DNA from: Asterias rubens
Taxonomy: Eukaryota > Echinodermata > Asteroidea > Forcipulatida > Asteriidae
Length of the DNA: 64,000 nucleotides
Assembly: GCF_902459465.1 (NCBI RefSeq)
Contig: NC_047066.1
Location: forward strand, 15,069,047 to 15,133,046
Direction of reading: 5' to 3'
Shown: positions 1-11,436 of the stretch, in pieces
Layout: every line of letters begins with the position of its first letter
How positions within the stretch are numbered: position 1 is the first letter of the stretch
Program-made: the position numbers and the translations under genes
Notes under the pieces: generated by a model
The model's database searches: none
Told to the model about the DNA's origin: nothing
What the model saw: the letters and a program-made list of their open reading frames with translations, nothing else

Positions 1-701
1 CAGGCCGTAAACGTCCCGACAGAAGCACAGTTCCAATCAAGCGTTTTGTATTAACAAGCGTTCCTAAAGTTAAAAAAAGGCAGATGCACGGTCACCAAAC
101 GCGGCCCTGCTCAATCGCCCTGACCTTGCCAGGTCAGCAGATGCAAATCCATATCGGGAAAACCTTGTCGGCTACGCCAAACGATTTGCCCGTTGACCTA
201 TACTTCCTTGGTAAAGACTAAAGAGCACGACAGCGAGCCAATGATGTTCTAAAACATTGTTTGAAACGACCCCCTTTGACGTAGTTTGGGTGATTTTCAC
301 CAAGACATTTCACTCAGAGAAATCCTTCAGGCACAGGCCATATGTTTTTTTTTTATCGAGCCCCCTTTGTCATGTGACTGAACAGATTGTGCTGATGAGG
401 CTTGTTACTCCTTACGTCCGCATAAATTTCACACTTCATTTTGTAACAAAAGTATGACGAGATACATCTTCTTCCCCCTTTGGGAAGTCGAGCCTTACCT
501 AACCCACATTGTTAACGATATACCAAAATAAAAACTCTCACAACACAGACTACATATATACATGTACATAACATTACAAGAAAACACAAAGACATCATCA
601 AAATGCGCTCCCGTGGGTATGAAACACGCACGTGTTGTGGGTCTCAGTTTAAGAAATCCATCACCAACTTTTCTTGGGCACTTTAGTATAAAATATGCTT
701 T
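1..701. other. Left edge, no gene recognised
   Basis: Mixed unique-looking sequence without a convincing reading frame or splice pair. It is presumably part of the MORC2-like gene's next intron. Confidence 0.35.
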
Positions 702-1612
702 ATATCAGAACACCCATCATTCGCTCTCTTCATTGGCTTCCAATTGACCAACGCATCCACTTCAAAATTCTTCTTCTTGTGTAAAAAGCTATTCATATTA
801 TTTGGTTCCGGTGTGGCGGTTTCAACTTTCCGCTGTGTTCAGTTTTCCGAATGACCAAATACGGTAGCATTACGTCATGCAATGTCTGCGCACAGCAGCG
901 AAAGTAGTTAAATTTTAGTGCCGTATCGAGTCATCCGTTACCCTCCGGTAGCTGTCATGGCGGCGTCCACGAGTCGAGTACAACTAGCGGCAAACGCGTG
1001 GATCGTATGAGTTGTTTTTTACGCAAGCAGAGTGTGACCTGCCTGAAGTTGTACCCATGAATACATGTAAAGATGGGGCAAGAGATTATGTAACTACACA
1101 GAAAAGAATCGTAATATAAACAATGTGGGGTCACTGCTGAGAGAAATACAGTGCTCGCCAGGGTACTCGCGGAGGTATCTGGCAAGTCACCCGGAAAACT
1201 GAACACGCCGGAAAGCTAAAACCGTTCGAACAACGTGCTGATATGACCGACTACGTCACCCGGAAAACTGAACACGGCGGAAGACTGAAACCGCCACACC
1301 GGTATATCTCCTAGACCTCATAGCACTTCATTCTTCTTCACTTTCATCAGCTACCCGACGCCTTCGCTCTTCTTCAATTGCTCATTTCCAGCTTTCCCCG
1401 CGACCCCGCACCATGACACGCTATGGTGTTTGGGCCTTTTCAGTCATACCTCCACACTTGGAACAAGCTAAAACCCACCCACATTCAAGCAGCTCCTTCA
1501 TTTGACACTTTCAAATCTAAACTTAAAACCCATCTGTTTTGTCAATCTGGTTATAACGCTTAGAAACATCCGTACTAAGCGCTCTATAAATGTTGTAACT
1601 ATTATCATTATT
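702..1612 (+). mobile_element. LINE 3' end fragment split by a MITE
   Basis: 702-790 translates to RSLHWLPIDQRIHFKILL, the same C-terminal block as the LINE at 34500. After a 500-bp insertion, 1303-1561 continues with the end of that ORF (FDTFKSKLKTHLF then stop). A tail AAGCGCTCTATAAATG then ATTATTATT follows. Dead copy. Confidence 0.75.
808..1302. mobile_element. MITE with about 40-bp terminal inverted repeats
   Basis: Left end CCGGTGTGGCGGTTTCA through CAGTTTTCCG; right end CGGAAAACTGAACACGGCGG through CCGCCACACCGG. A second copy of the right terminal repeat lies at about 1188-1226. It is inserted in the LINE fragment above. No transposase is seen. Confidence 0.8.
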
Positions 1613-2696
1613 ATTGGGTCTATGTATGGGGCCTACACGATTGCCTACAAACTCCCAAATTAAAGGAAACAAATGCCAGTGTCTTACAGTACCTTTAAAA
1701 GACAATGAATTTCTTTTCATTGGCTCCTTTGGTTATCCTCTTATGTTCCTGCATATATACATGTTTTTTGGTGTCCCTTTAAAAATATACAACCTCCCTT
1801 TTTTCTTCTTTTTTAATAACAAATACATGTACATGTACATGTGTAGCACTTTACAAACTACATGTAAAGTCTGATTCTAATGTCATGTCGGTGATACCCA
1901 AAGACAATCTATTGCGGAAGCACCATGCGGCAGCCCCATTAGGTGGTCAACATCAGCTACGTTTCCTTACAAAAATAGGGGAATACATGTACAACATTTC
2001 TTAACATAATTACTGCAGACTTGATATTTTTGTATCATAATCAATACTTTAACCAACAGTAAAAAAAAAGTACAGGATCTCATGTCATGCGTCTTCCTTG
2101 TGACGTCATTTTGGCAAGATGCTGCGACCAGTATTGTACCCATGATTTTCATTACATTACCTGCGATTACTGTCGGGTATATGTGTACAATTAATTTTAC
2201 TCCCATAGCAAACTCCTGAATCCGAAAGTCTGGGTGTTATGCACGCTGTAAAACATGACCTCACAACACGCTTGGCTGGTGAAGGCAAAACACATTTTTT
2301 ATCACAAAATAATTCCTAGCAAAAAGTGAAGCGTTGGTTAAATGTACCTTATAGTGCAGATTTAACTCAAGTTGGTTTTAATTTATAAATAACTTAAAAC
2401 GGCAAATACAAGTCGACCCAATGTTTCCAAGTTATAACGGGAAAACATTATTACAAGTCCCGTACATGATATAAACAAAGTAACACTGGTTCCTTCTTCA
2501 TACAATGGTTTATTTAATGAACACATTTTTTATTGACAAAATATATAGCATTTTGATTAACAAGCAACAATGGATGTACATGTACATGGACAGTATTCAT
2601 AACTAAAATGATCGGCAACAGAACATCAACGGCTCAAAGCTTATGTTTATATTTTGATCCAGTTATGCAGCTTCCGGGTGACTTGCTTTAACTTAC
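1613..2696. other. Left-end intergenic or intronic stretch
   Basis: AT-rich sequence with TACATG runs (1825, 2576). It is probably intron of the MORC2-like gene, whose exon 3 donor is at 2697. No further exon or named repeat was found. Confidence 0.4.
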
Positions 2697-4628
2697 CCGC
2701 GTAAACATCCATTCGTCTTGCTTGCGCATCCCTTTATGAAAAAGAAACAAAATCAGTCAAGGATTAAAACAGATGTTATCACTTGGTTAGGAAGATAAAC
2801 AAATGTTTTGTCTTATTTAAGTTGGTGTGGAAGTTACGCAACGAGTTCCGTCTTCGAAGAAAAGAAAGTCACCTTGCATTATCCAGCAGCTCCGCCAATG
2901 CCCCGAAGAGGAATTCGTGGGTGGTCCTGTGCAGAAATATTGCAGAGAAACAAATTATTAATAAAAACAAAATTAGGAAAAAAGTTCGGTTCGAAATCCT
3001 ACTTGAATGGTTTATTAACATTTTGAAGAGGAAATTAACTGTTCCCTTCCTAATGTCATGTGTGTCCCATATTGACGAGATATGCACAGACAAATCTCGA
3101 AAAATACGTTACTACAGAGGGAGCCGTTACTCACAACTTGTTTTACTATCCATTACTACATGTATTTATCAAGTAAGGTTTTATACTACATGTATACGAC
3201 CATTTTGAGTAATTACCGAGTGTCCATCAGATTGTTAAATACCAGTCTTCTCACTTTATATTATGCATAAAATAACAAACCTGTGAAAATATGAGCCCAA
3301 TTTTTCGTCGAAGTTGCCAGAGACTAGTGGAAGAAAAAGCCCTTGTCACAAAAGTTGTGTGCTTTCGATCAGATGCTTGATTTCGAGCCCTCAAAATCTA
3401 ATTCTGGGTCCCCATATCAAATATTTTAGTGAGAAAAAAACTCTCAAAAACTACGCTACTTCAGAGGGAGCAGATTCTCACGTTTTACATCAACAGCTCC
3501 CAACCAATAATTAACAAGTAATTTAGTTTTTATGCTAACAATTAATTTGAGTGATCACCAATACTGTTCAGTGCCTTTAATAAAAAGGAAGGGAAGGTTC
3601 ACAATATGCACCTGTCACTCTTAAAATAACCTTAACCTGAATTGGTTAAAATAAGTAGGCCTATACAGCAGCATTCGATACTATAAAGCATTTTGAGAAG
3701 AGTACAACCAAGGACAGGGTAATTGGTATTGTGACGTCACTCTTTGCAAGCAATTTAGATTGATACAAAGTTAAGATCAATCTAAGTGCTATGTGAAATT
3801 GAAAAAGCGCGGAAATCTAGCGGCACCCACGCGTAGAGCGGGTTTCCCGCTAGTCATTTACAAAGCTACAAATTAATTTGTCTTCCCTGTGTGTATCTTA
3901 TACAACTTCACTAGGCTATGTGACAAAATTTCTTGTTTTGTGAAGAGCAATGAACACTACATTTATGCAGATGTAAAGAAAAAAGGCTACAGTTAAGTTG
4001 GGAGTTACATCAAACATTAGTCCACTATGTGTATTTGTTCAAAAATCAAGCAACTCAAGCTATGCGGTCAGTGGATTAGTCTTAGAATCCCAGACATTCC
4101 CGTGATAATAGCCATCATCCAATAAACAAAAATAAAACCCCTTCGATACTATCTATGGTAGGGTCTGGGCCTTATTTTATAGAGCTGCTATAGTAGGCCT
4201 AACACATGGAGATAGGATCAGTAATAACAGGATAGTATTTTCTAACAAATTAAGGCCAGTATTGTTGAGGTTGGAACAGCATAATGACAGACGCACGGTC
4301 ATCAGCCACTGGCATTCAATCCAACGCCATGACCTTGCGTAAAATATCCCATGGGATTGTTATTACACGAAAGTGGCGCCTTCACGGTTGTCTGCAAACA
4401 CTTTCTGTGACTTTCTCAATCATCAACTGCATTAACGATCCACATGCATACCTCCATGATAATTATTACACAAAGCACACTGACAACATAATGACCAGAT
4501 CAGATCATAGCCCTGGTAATCATCATACATAGCATGCAGCTATAACAATTCAATATGTCAACTCACGAGTTGGTGTGCAGATAGTCGAAGCTGAGCTGTG
4601 CTCTACTCAGCCCTTGGTAGACAACCAT
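2697..4628 (-). CDS. MORC2: MORC2-like GHKL ATPase, first three coding exons (partial)
   Basis: MORC proteins are nuclear ATPases that dimerise through an N-terminal GHKL domain and compact chromatin; MORC2 works with the HUSH silencing complex (family knowledge). Coding exons on the minus strand are 4628-4567 (starting at ATG), 2926-2873 and 2731-2697, each with AG/GT borders; lengths 62, 54 and 35 nt keep frame. The 50 residues read a short N-terminus, then TTHEFLFGALAELLDNARDA, nearly the human MORC2 sequence. This contains the GHKL N-box ExxDNA; Asn37 is the expected Mg-ATP ligand and Glu33 the expected catalytic base. The third exon ends in phase 1. The next exon (the GAGM region) was not found between 1 and 2690, so the gene runs out of the window. 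Intron 1 is about 1.6 kb and holds MITE-A copies. MORC1/2-type is clear; MORC2 rather than another paralogue rests on these 50 residues. Confidence 0.9.
3091..3581. repeat. Two adjacent partial MITE-A copies
   Basis: 3091-3230 is one half (GTTACTACAGAGGGAGCC to GAGTAATTACC, then GTGTCCATC). 3233-3581 is a near-complete copy lacking its first terminus and ending GTTCAGTGCCTTTAA. They lie in intron 1 of the MORC2-like gene. Confidence 0.75.
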
Positions 4629-7600
4629 GATTTCAGATCTAGAATTTTCGGCGAAGAACAACCATGCAACGGTCAATAAGTTGGATCCAGACTAGCTGTC
4701 ATCACGACACAAAAACAATCGCGTAACACAATCTAGTACATTCTCGTCAGTCAGTAATGGGGTCTTCCTTTCATAAAATGGCGATTCTCAGTGACGAATC
4801 TTACTCTTGTCGTCCAAGTATAGATCAAGAGAGGACAACGAGGTGGATACTCGATGTTTTTATACACATGTGACAACAAATGCGTAAACCGATCTTAATA
4901 TCCCTACGCCTGATAAGCGCACTAACTTGTATGTTGTACATGTATATGTACATACATGTACATGTACATACAACAATGTACGTGTAGTATACGCTCTTGT
5001 ACATGTATACATATTAATACAAACACTCCCCATGATAGCCTGGATTTTTATTTCACGTGTTCCCAAAACACAAAAAAGAAGCAATCAACCGTAACATTAT
5101 GGGGTTGATTGGCTGGTACCCATCATGCGTAATGCCTTGCATATTGGGTGCCCATCACGCCCTTCATTAGGAGACGTCGAGACGTGACCGCAGTGCACGT
5201 TAGCAAAATTATTATTCATCCGCGTAATGGCTGCCATGTAATGTCGAAATAATACGGAAGCAGAGGAAAACAACAGGAAGACTAAACGCGACTGCCGAGT
5301 CGTCCTCTCGATTTCATGAATAATTATGCGGTAATGTTCAGCTGATTGATACAGCATGTTTGTCGGATAGGATACATCTATTTGAGAGGGATTCTTGGAG
5401 CTTTATGACGAGAGAAATCTCAAGTTTTTTCCTGACGACGAATGTGTTTGGAGTCCACCACATCACAGCATTGGTGTACGTACATGTCGTACATGTACAT
5501 GTACAAGTACAACCATTGTACGTGTGTACACATGTCATGACATGATCGAGTGCAAGCGCAAAGCCACCGTTGTTGAAATAAATTAAAAATGTTCACGACC
5601 ATCATATCTTCATTAACATAATATCCAAGATTATGTAGGTAATCCATATCAAACTTGCATATTGTTTAATCTACATGTTCGTCGTTGCATGGAAAAAGTG
5701 TAGGTCGACATATCATGGTTATTTGAGAGCTAACGATAAAAATTGACAGCACTGGTGTGTTCTCTGATGTAAATTATAAATTCGAAGAGGATGTATCGGC
5801 GCGGCACGATGATTTCCGGGATGCAATGTTATGTGTGCCATTGCCTTCACGTTTCTTTTAATGGTGAACCTTTAAAAGTTCAGTATTCATTTCAAATATC
5901 TTTTAATAGTATGAAATTGTATACACGGTTACCCTTTTCGAAGTTCTCCCCCGACGAGGAGAAAAAGCTCGCTCAACTCAACACGCGAAGTATAGGAGGG
6001 CATTGTCCGACGTACATGTACATGGAACCCTGGTCGGTTTTCATACTATAATTAAAGCTCATTCCCGTAAACAAATCGATATGTAACACTTTGTACTGTT
6101 GTCAAATAAATGTTGTATGATTAAAACTGAATAATGTAATCAATTCCTTGTGTTTATTTATTGCCAAAGCGGTACTGGTCCTGGTTTCAATTGTCTACAT
6201 TATATTAATTGAATGAAAAATTGTTGAATTTATTAATTTTCGTATGACCCATCAGTTTGAAGTAAGTACATGTAATCGTATTGATCTTGCAGCACAATTA
6301 ATATACACATTAAACCATCAAATAATGGTGTGTGCATGGGTCCACTTGTTGATAATGGTTCTTGCCAACTCATGGTACATGTACATGTATAATAATATTA
6401 GACACCTTACAAACCATTGAACTGGAATCCGTATGGAGAAGTTGAATTGGATTGTGCCAAACACGGCTACAAAATACAATTTACATGTACGTATATGTAT
6501 TTTGTATATACCTCGCCTTGTGGAGTGGTCACACTTTTGGGGCTTCCTGAACAAATTAAATAAGTAGATTTCACTTATTCCAAGGTTATCGTGCCCTACT
6601 ATACATTCTGACTAACAACGTATAAAGGGAAGTTGTAATACAAACCTGCTCTGTTGAACACTATACAAATGTACATAAAGACGATGTTTATCGTGTCTGG
6701 AAACAAGTGAGACCATAGGTTCATTTACATAATACATGAACATTAACACAATACATGTACATGTACATGTCATTTCTTACCTTTGTCATCCTGTCCTCTG
6801 CTGAGCTCACACAGAGAAAATAACCACATGCTATGCTAATCTGGGAAAATCACAATTATTACATAGTTTTCTTATGATCCCAGATTGTTAAAATACCATG
6901 CCCTATATTTACTTCAACTTAGCACAAAGGTACAGTATAGTTTCTGGGGAACAATAATTTAGAGTAATAAAAAACAAGACAATCTTGTTGATGCTTGACA
7001 AATTTGTGTCAAGGTATTTTTTGTTGAATAACCACACTTAACCATATACATTTACATTAATTCATATTTACATTCCATGCACTACTTTCATTTTTATCAA
7101 CTAAAATAAAATTTGTTTGAATCCATTATACAGCTTCACATGTACACTACATGACAAACAGACAAATTGAGTGAACTTACATAAGCCCCATATTATAAGC
7201 AATTAAGGAGTTGAAAGAGATCGATCTATCAATAATGAGACTAGCCGAATTTTTAACCAATTTCTTCAAATATTTTCTTGCTTAGCTTAAGTTTCTTGTC
7301 CAAGAACACTTGAAGTATTCAACAACAACAAAATGTAGCCTAAAAGTCATCAGAATGGGTTCAAAATTCAATCAGTTATGGAAAACCAACAGGTTTGTCT
7401 GCTTCCTGACTTCCAACTACATGTACATGTGTAGTTGTATAAACCAACCGATACAATATTAGTGTAGAGTGCATAAGGCTTACATAATAACCTGTAAACT
7501 ACTTTACACACAAAAACACACAAACATGTACAGTGCCAGCTTGACACTCATGAAAGGCATTTAAGAAAACTTTTGTTTCTACAAACAACTAACAAATATA

Positions 7601-10216
7601 TTACCATGAACAAACAAGTTAAACTCGTCCGAAAGCTATTAACTATAGGCACAAGGGTCTTGTAAAGTAGCTCAAATTCAAACTGGATGATTTTCAAAAA
7701 CACATTGCCTATGTTGACTTTGTCATTTACATGTACAAATGTGTACAGCAGTTGTAGCACATCTAATCAAAACACAGTCAAATGTTTCACAGCTAACAGT
7801 TTCTTGCATACCACTTCTCCTTGAAGCACAGGTTGATGTCTACAAACATTCATCGTTTGCAAATTCCATATCAGTCAATTCCTCACGAAGTGAAATGGGC
7901 TAAACAGAACAAGTAAAGTTTGAAGCTCCTCCACAACAAATCATGATGGTATGATTTTGTTATATACATGTACAAGCATTTGGTAACACTCTACCAGGCT
8001 TCTGAACTAGGTTACGTTTGAAAAACCTTTAAATTAATCCTTAACTAATTTAGTGAAATAATCTGTTTCACTTTTCTACCTTGTTCCAAAATAACCCTTT
8101 TGTGTGCATTGAGATATTTCAAAAGAATAATAATTTCAAGATGTCCTGAACTCAAGGCATGCACACTTACATTATGTTCCTGTCCTTGAAGTTGTCTAAT
8201 GGGTACATGCCACATTAACTGGGATTTAAAATAAACTGCTAAAAAAAATAACACACAAATAAAAAAGCCTAATATTCCAGTCGCCATCAGTGTGATATAT
8301 TCGTCCTGGGTCCTTGAATGGAATGTAGCAATACAAGCCTTTTAAAATCTCATTGAAAGTGACATAAAATAATTTAAAATATACAGATCATTATAATCAC
8401 ACGATGTACAGTACAGATTTTAAATCCCCTCACTGAACGTCTACAAAAGTCTATGGATCCTACAATCTTAACTCACACTCAACAACAAACATTATGGGGG
8501 AAATGAGATCAATTGAGAACAAAATTTGCAGCGTTTTTTAACGATTAAAAGTTCAACCTGCCCCTCCTTAATGTGCAAAATCTTTAACTAGATTTTATCT
8601 ATGATGCAGTGTTCATTTTCATTGGGTTTTCTCTGCTTTTCTATCACTTACACATGAAGAATTTTTTTTTTTTAATTGGAAATGAGAGCAAATCAAAAAC
8701 TCCATGCATCATCTGACTTATAGTGATACAATCCACACGAAAATCCTCTATCCTCTCACATGATACTATGATGTGACGGAAACCACCAAACCACAATACA
8801 TGTACTGTATATAATACAGTGCATCAAACTTCTTAGATCAACAGATTCAAAATTTGCCCCAAATCAATCATTGCTCTGCAACAAAACCTTCCAGCATCAC
8901 CTTAATATTCATGTGGAAAAAGCCACTGTCATCAGCATTGGTTTATGCAACTTCAATATACAATTTGTATTTTGTTCTGCTTCAACAGCCCTGCCTGAAG
9001 GTTAGCTGGCTATCTTGAACATCTGCTGGATTATCTGAACATTGTCATCATACATATACATGTACATGTACTTGCATACCGTGCATTGGGAAACCAGTGT
9101 TCCCAATTGTCTTGACGAGTCCTTCCATCAAAGCTGGTTTTCATTGAACCTCTTTGTCCAGATGTCACAAACCTTCACAAGAGTGGATTAGGTAGAGTGG
9201 ATGATACCAGTTATTTTTTATCACCAGAATCACTTCCTTGACAAGCACAAAATTAATTAGACTCGGTTTGATGACCACTATCTCCTTGCTGACCATGCTG
9301 TCAACCAAGCCAATCAACAGCAAACAGGCATCATTTGCTTAAAATGTTCACATTTACCTTCATAGTGATGTCACTTCAATTGCATCCCATTTAGGGTATT
9401 GTTCACTTTTTCTCTGAACTGCAGCATAAATTAACAATAACACAGTTACATCAAATTCTGTCATTTATGTCCAGTGTCGTGAAGTACACACAAAGTATAA
9501 TGTGCACCAATGGATCTGAATGTCCAGCTTTCACTTCAAACGCCTGGCTGGATCTGCAAAAAAAACAAATAAAGTTGTTTGAAACGATCCACAAGCAAGG
9601 TTCTTGACCAAGAATGTTTCAGAGGGCTAAAAAGTGTAATGCCCAATACACTGCACAACCGCCTCCATGCCTGATAGTTGGAGGCAATGTAGGTGATTGC
9701 CTCCATGCACCCTGGTCATTGCCTCGATGCCCTTAAAATGCTCAATTTTAAGCATGAAACTTTCTCATAGGGTGCCCATACAAAGGAGAAGTTGCCTCGG
9801 TGCCCTTGCCTGTTCCAAAAAGAAGTAAACAGGCGGCGAGGCCTGCACCTCTATGGTCTGATTAAGGAAGCCCTGGGCCCTCCTTTCAAGAATGATGATT
9901 ATAGAACATGTCCAACAAGGATGCACAGTTTAATGTTATGGAACCCACAACTGCATGTTGCCTTGTATGAGGCTCAGGTAAGTAAAGCTGTTTAGTTTGA
10001 ATTAGGTTGATAGAGAGATGTATTCAATTATGAAATCATAATATACATGTAGTTCAGATATCTTTTTATTTGTTAACATTCTTTTAGGATTTTTATGGGT
10101 TTTTATCATGAGTCGTCATGAAATTTGTATACTTTACATTAACTAGAACATTGCTCCACAAACAAAAAAAGGTAGTTCAAAGGTAGGAATTCTTCAGCGA
10201 AGTAAACAATCTTTAA
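4629..10216. other. Intergenic stretch between MORC2-like and TMEM248-like genes
   Basis: 5100-5350, upstream of the MORC2-like start, is relatively GC-rich and may include its promoter. Long TACATG tracts lie at 4935-5010 and 5480-5540. The part 6050-9600 is AT-rich, has no convincing exon, and may include 3' UTR of the TMEM248-like gene. 9640-9850 is a dispersed-repeat copy. Confidence 0.35.
9640..9850. repeat. Dispersed repeat rich in GCCTCCATGCCC words
   Basis: Shares GGTGCCCTTGCC, GTTCCAAAAAGAAG and related words with 54825-54900, 56165-56300, 59095-59235 and 62820-62955, in either orientation. Function and family are unknown; no terminal structure was made out. Confidence 0.5.
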
Positions 10217-10989
10217 AGTCACCTGGAAATAGAATTTGTTTTTCAATAAACAAATTTTTGAGTAATTGTTTTTAACGATTTATATGTAAAAAAATAAAGA
10301 GTTGTGTGGGGGTGACTCCGCCTACCCCTTTTGTGACGTCAATCGAGGCAGACTTTGCCTCGATCGAACATTGAACACACGTACGTGCAAGTACATTCAA
10401 GTCCTAGTCGTGAGTTTGTACGTTTCAAAAAAGTTTTGTTCTTGCATTTTTCCGGCAATGTCGACCAGGTGTATTGCTGCAAAACATTTAAAGATTGGGT
10501 CAGTTTGCAAAGTGGTTCAGTCCCACGTCTTTTCCAGTGCTGTGCAGCAAACGTTTCAAACTGCCGTGCTTCGAGAATCCGGAATACACTACACATTTTA
10601 ACATGAAGAGAACAGTTCTTTTCTAAAACATAACGGCATCCCAACAATTTTTCTAGCTAGTGGGGAAGTCGAAGAAGGTACCTACAAGATATAACGAACC
10701 TTTAACGGAGCATTTGCCTAATGTGAAAAAAATCATGTATTGTTTCAACTTTGAGGGCTTGTTTTTAACAAGCGTTACTATCTTGTGTTGGCAATGCATG
10801 CGATCCATCGCGCCTCGATTGACGTCACGAACAGCACCCTCTCAGGTCAGGCTTATTTTCAAATTGGTAAAAAACATGGAAACTAATTTTTTTAAACCTT
10901 AGTTAATTGTTTATTCATTTTCCACTCATCAAAACACATATTTTAGTGACAAAAGCTTTATTTTGACAAAATACCACTTCCAGGTGACT
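10217..10989 (+). mobile_element. Second TTAA THAP-element copy, decayed
   Basis: A 773-bp relative of the element at 13720. It starts AGTCACCTGGAA and ends TTCCAGGTGACT, with TTAA at 10213-10216 and 10990-10993. The THAP exon (from about 10459) is broken by deletions and frameshifts, and the splice donor is lost. The position of the zinc His is again changed (CSKRF). A subterminal inverted repeat containing TGACGTCA lies at 10332-10349 and 10814-10830. It lies downstream of the TMEM248-like stop codon. Confidence 0.75.
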
Positions 10990-11059
10990 TTAAGACTGCT
11001 TTTGCCAATATTTGAGTTCTGCTTACATTTGAAACAGGACATTGGCACCATCATAGTTA

Positions 11060-11393
11060 ATAAAAAAAATTCTTATATATTGCATTTCACAATAACCGTA
11101 TCAATGCGCTTTACATTAGTGCCCTGGTCATAGGGCCAATAACATCCCTTTTAATGTTTCTTAGCTCCCTTTAGATCGCTCCCTTTAGATCGCTCCAAAG
11201 GCTTTTTCATTCACAGTATCAACCTCTACCCTCACAGGTACCCATTTATACCCCTGGGTGAAGAGAAGCAATTATAGAAAAGTATCTTGCTCAAGGACAC
11301 AAGTATCACAACCGGGATTCGAACCCCAACTCTGGTGACTTAGCACCAGAACTTGAACTCGATGCTCTTAACCCCTCGGCCATGCTGTTTCTT
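11060..11393 (-). mobile_element. tRNA-derived SINE, minus orientation
   Basis: Reverse complement reads GCCGAGGGGTTAAGAGC (A box) and GGTTCGAATCCCGG (B box), then a GTCCTTGAGCAAG motif. A class II-type tRNA ancestor is suggested by the long variable arm. It ends about 44 bp from the TMEM248-like stop codon. Confidence 0.65.
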
Positions 11394-11436
11394 TGAGCTA
11401 AACATTTTTCAACATCCACCCACCCTTTAAAGACAC

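Noticed and set aside
2783..3208. 141-aa plus-strand open frame
   Set aside because: It is antisense to MORC2-like exon 2 and continues into a MITE-A copy.
5791..6051. 86-aa plus-strand open frame
   Set aside because: No recognisable domain, no splice partner; kept as unannotated intergenic sequence.
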